Source: an uncultured Pseudomonadota bacterium
GTDB taxonomy: Bacteria > Pseudomonadota > Gammaproteobacteria > Burkholderiales > Methylophilaceae
Direction of reading: 5' to 3'
Length of the DNA: 7,248 nt
Assembly: GCA_903854305.1 (NCBI GenBank)
Contig: CAINWC010000110.1
Location: forward strand, 1-7,248
The notes beneath the pieces are model-generated. The model was not told the origin of the DNA. It searched no databases and worked only from the letters and a program-made list of their open reading frames with translations. Below are positions 5,083 to 7,248 of this stretch, in pieces. Each line of letters begins with the position of its first letter. Positions within the stretch are counted from its first letter, which is position 1. The position numbers were made by a program, and so were the translations under genes.

Positions 5083-7248
5083 ATGATTGCTCAAGAGTTA
5101 GAGGTTAGTCTTCACATGGCATTTATGGACGCTAGACAAAAGCGCCATGAACTCATAACGGTTGAACATTTACTGCTCGCCATGATAGACAATCCGACAG
5201 CCGCTGAAGTGCTACGCGCTTGTGGCGCTAAGCTGGAAGTGTTGCGTACCGAACTAAATCAATACATTGAAGAACACACGCCTACTGTGATAGGTCAGGA
5301 TGACGTTGATACGCAACCTACATTGGGTTTTCAACGTGTGATTCAACGTGCAATGTTACATGTGCAATCCTCAGGTAAAAAAGAGGTCACTGGTGCTAAT
5401 GTACTGGTTGCGATCTTTGGTGAAAAAGATTCGCACGCGGTGTTTTTCTTGCATCAACAAGGCGTTACGCGTTTAGATGTTGTTAACTTCATCTCTCACG
5501 GTGTTTCTAAAGTCGGCGAGACGGCAAAACCAGAAGGCGCTGATCAAGAATCCGACGTAGAAGCCACGCCAAATGGTGCGCTTGAAAATTACACACTCAA
5601 CTTAAACGCTCAAGTACTGGCAGGAAAAATTGACCCGTTGATTGGTCGTGGGCCAGAACTAGAACGCGTGGTACAAACGCTTTGCCGTCGCCGCAAAAAC
5701 AATCCATTATTAGTGGGCGAGGCTGGCGTAGGTAAAACCGCGATTGCTGAAGGTTTAGCACGCCGTATTGTTGAAAAGGAAATACCGGATGTATTGGCCA
5801 ATGCCGTTGTCTATTCATTAGATATGGGCGCATTGCTGGCGGGCACTAAGTATCGTGGCGACTTTGAACAACGCTTAAAAGCTGTGATGAAACAACTGGC
5901 TGAAAATCCAGAGGCTATTTTATTTATAGATGAGATTCATACCTTAATTGGCGCAGGATCGGCCAGTGGCGGTACTTTAGATGCCAGTAACTTGCTAAAA
6001 CCAGCACTCTCTAATGGTTCGCTTAAATGCATAGGCGCAACCACATATCAGGAATATCGCGGTGTATTTGAAAAAGACCATGCGCTAGCACGTCGTTTCC
6101 AAAAAATTGATGTTGCTGAACCAAGCGTAGCCGAAACGATTGAAATTTTAAAAGGTTTAAAATCGCGTTTTGAAGCCCATCATAGCGTTAAATATACCGC
6201 CGGTGCCTTAACTACGGCAGCAGAGCTGTCTGCCAAATACATTAATGACCGCCACTTGCCGGATAAGGCGATTGACGTGATTGATGAAGCTGGCGCTGCA
6301 CAGCGTATTTTGCCTAAATCAAAACAGAAAAAAACCATCGGCAATAAAGAGATTGAGGACATCATCGCTAAAATTGCGCGCATTCCACCCAAAAACATCT
6401 CTAGCGATGACAGAAGCGCACTTAAAACATTAGAGCGTGATTTAAAAGCCGTCGTGTTTGGTCAAGACAAAGCCATCGAAACATTAGCATCTGCTGTGAA
6501 AATGGCGCGTAGCGGCTTAGGACAAGGCAACAAACCAATTGGCAGCTTTTTATTCAGCGGCCCAACTGGGGTAGGTAAAACTGAAGTGGCCAAGCAATTA
6601 GCTTACATTATGGGCATAGAGTTGATTCGCTTCGATATGAGTGAATACATGGAACGACATGCCGTGTCACGCTTGATTGGCGCGCCTCCTGGCTATGTGG
6701 GGTTCGATCAGGGCGGTATGATGACCGAGGCGATTACTAAGCATCCTTACTGCGTGTTGTTGTTGGATGAGATTGAAAAAGCACATCCTGACATTTTCAA
6801 CATTTTGCTACAAGTCATGGATCACGGTACGCTGACCGACAATAATGGTCGTAAGGCAGACTTTAGAAACGTGACCATTATCATGACGACCAATGCAGGT
6901 GCAGAAAACTTATCTAAATCAAACATTGGCTTTACTAACAGTAAGCAAGCAGGCGATGAGCAAGCCGACATCAAACGCTTATTCTCTCCTGAGTTCCGCA
7001 ACCGTTTAGATGCAACCGTATCGTTCGCCTCGCTATCGCAAGACATTATCATTAGAGTAGTTGATAAATTCCTGATTCAGCTTGAAGACCAATTGCATGA
7101 CAAAAAAGTGGAAGTCACCTTTAGCGATGCACTAAAAACTTATCTAGGTAAAAAAGGCTTCGACCCATTGATGGGTGCGCGTCCAATGGCACGGTTGATT
7201 CAAGACACCATACGTAAAGCACTGGCGGATGAGTTGTTGTTTGGCAGG
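5083..7248 (+). CDS. clpA: ATP-dependent Clp protease ATP-binding subunit ClpA (3'-partial)
   Basis: ClpA is the hexameric AAA+ unfoldase that threads substrates into the ClpP peptidase, on its own or with ClpS-bound N-end-rule substrates. The frame is open for 722 codons to the last base. E. coli ClpA has 758, so roughly 30-40 residues lie beyond the window. Domains: Clp N-domain at about 1-143, where ClpS docks; an acidic linker at about 144-168; AAA-1 with Walker A GEAGVGKT (212-219), pore loop KYRG (256-259), Walker B ILFIDE (279-284), sensor GATTYQEY (318-325) and arginine pair R337-R338; AAA-2 with Walker A GPTGVGKT (493-500), pore loop GYVGF (537-541), Walker B VLLLDE (558-563) and sensor-2 GAR (698-700). 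The ClpP-docking loop reads IGF (615-617) where E. coli ClpA has IGL. There is no long coiled-coil middle domain between the AAA modules, which separates it from ClpB and ClpC. AAGG seven bases upstream supports this ATG, and its neighbour clpS confirms the identity. Confidence 0.98.
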   Translation, partial: MIAQELEVSLHMAFMDARQKRHELITVEHLLLAMIDNPTAAEVLRACGAKLEVLRTELNQYIEEHTPTVIGQDDVDTQPTLGFQRVIQRAMLHVQSSGKKEVTGANVLVAIFGEKDSHAVFFLHQQGVTRLDVVNFISHGVSKVGETAKPEGADQESDVEATPNGALENYTLNLNAQVLAGKIDPLIGRGPELERVVQTLCRRRKNNPLLVGEAGVGKTAIAEGLARRIVEKEIPDVLANAVVYSLDMGALLAGTKYRGDFEQRLKAVMKQLAENPEAILFIDEIHTLIGAGSASGGTLDASNLLKPALSNGSLKCIGATTYQEYRGVFEKDHALARRFQKIDVAEPSVAETIEILKGLKSRFEAHHSVKYTAGALTTAAELSAKYINDRHLPDKAIDVIDEAGAAQRILPKSKQKKTIGNKEIEDIIAKIARIPPKNISSDDRSALKTLERDLKAVVFGQDKAIETLASAVKMARSGLGQGNKPIGSFLFSGPTGVGKTEVAKQLAYIMGIELIRFDMSEYMERHAVSRLIGAPPGYVGFDQGGMMTEAITKHPYCVLLLDEIEKAHPDIFNILLQVMDHGTLTDNNGRKADFRNVTIIMTTNAGAENLSKSNIGFTNSKQAGDEQADIKRLFSPEFRNRLDATVSFASLSQDIIIRVVDKFLIQLEDQLHDKKVEVTFSDALKTYLGKKGFDPLMGARPMARLIQDTIRKALADELLFGR

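Noticed and set aside
5597..7052. Antisense open reading frames opposite clpA
   Set aside because: They are shadows of the conserved AAA+ coding sequence; two of them overlap each other in different frames, which argues against both.
1..7248. Search for a novel system: mobile elements, CRISPR-like repeats, RNA genes, toxin-antitoxin or defence genes
   Set aside because: Every stretch over 130 bases is occupied by a recognised housekeeping gene, and no spaced repeats, terminal inverted repeats, tRNA-like cloverleafs or unexplained coding regions were seen.

Overview
This is a stretch of conserved bacterial housekeeping chromosome, with every gene on the + strand: yajC (5' part missing or damaged), secD, secF, a CNNM/CorB-type transporter gene, clpS, and clpA (3' end cut by the window). 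The protein sequences read as a Gram-negative beta/gammaproteobacterium. The AT-leaning codon choice and the look of the YajC, SecD and ClpS proteins suggest a betaproteobacterium, perhaps a Methylophilaceae (Methylotenera-like) methylotroph. That placement comes from recognition, not from a search.

Layout. About 1-3255 is the yajC-secD-secF block, whose products form the accessory complex of the SecYEG translocon. SecD and SecF use the proton gradient to help pull exported proteins across the inner membrane, and YajC associates with them. The gaps are short (74 and 45 bases), which fits one transcript, probably continuing from tgt/queA upstream of the window. A strong hairpin at 3295-3323 appears to end this operon. 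A separate gene at 3383-4654, probably starting at TTG, encodes a DUF21-CBS-CBS-CorC_HlyC membrane protein of the CorB/YfjD type, with a proposed role in Mg2+/divalent cation transport. From 4729 to the end lies clpS-clpA, the N-end-rule adaptor and the AAA+ unfoldase that feeds ClpP. A compact hairpin over the clpS stop codon sits between them.

The clpA reading frame (5083-7248) is open and uninterrupted to the last base. It carries all the expected AAA+ motifs and lacks only roughly the last 30-40 residues.

I found no mobile elements, CRISPR arrays, tRNA or rRNA genes, and no intergenic stretch over 130 bases. I also found no sign of a previously undescribed system. The points worth a second look are local: the abnormal first ~70 bases of yajC, the TTG start without a Shine-Dalgarno, the hairpins between operons and between clpS and clpA, and a 12-base direct repeat flanking the secF start.
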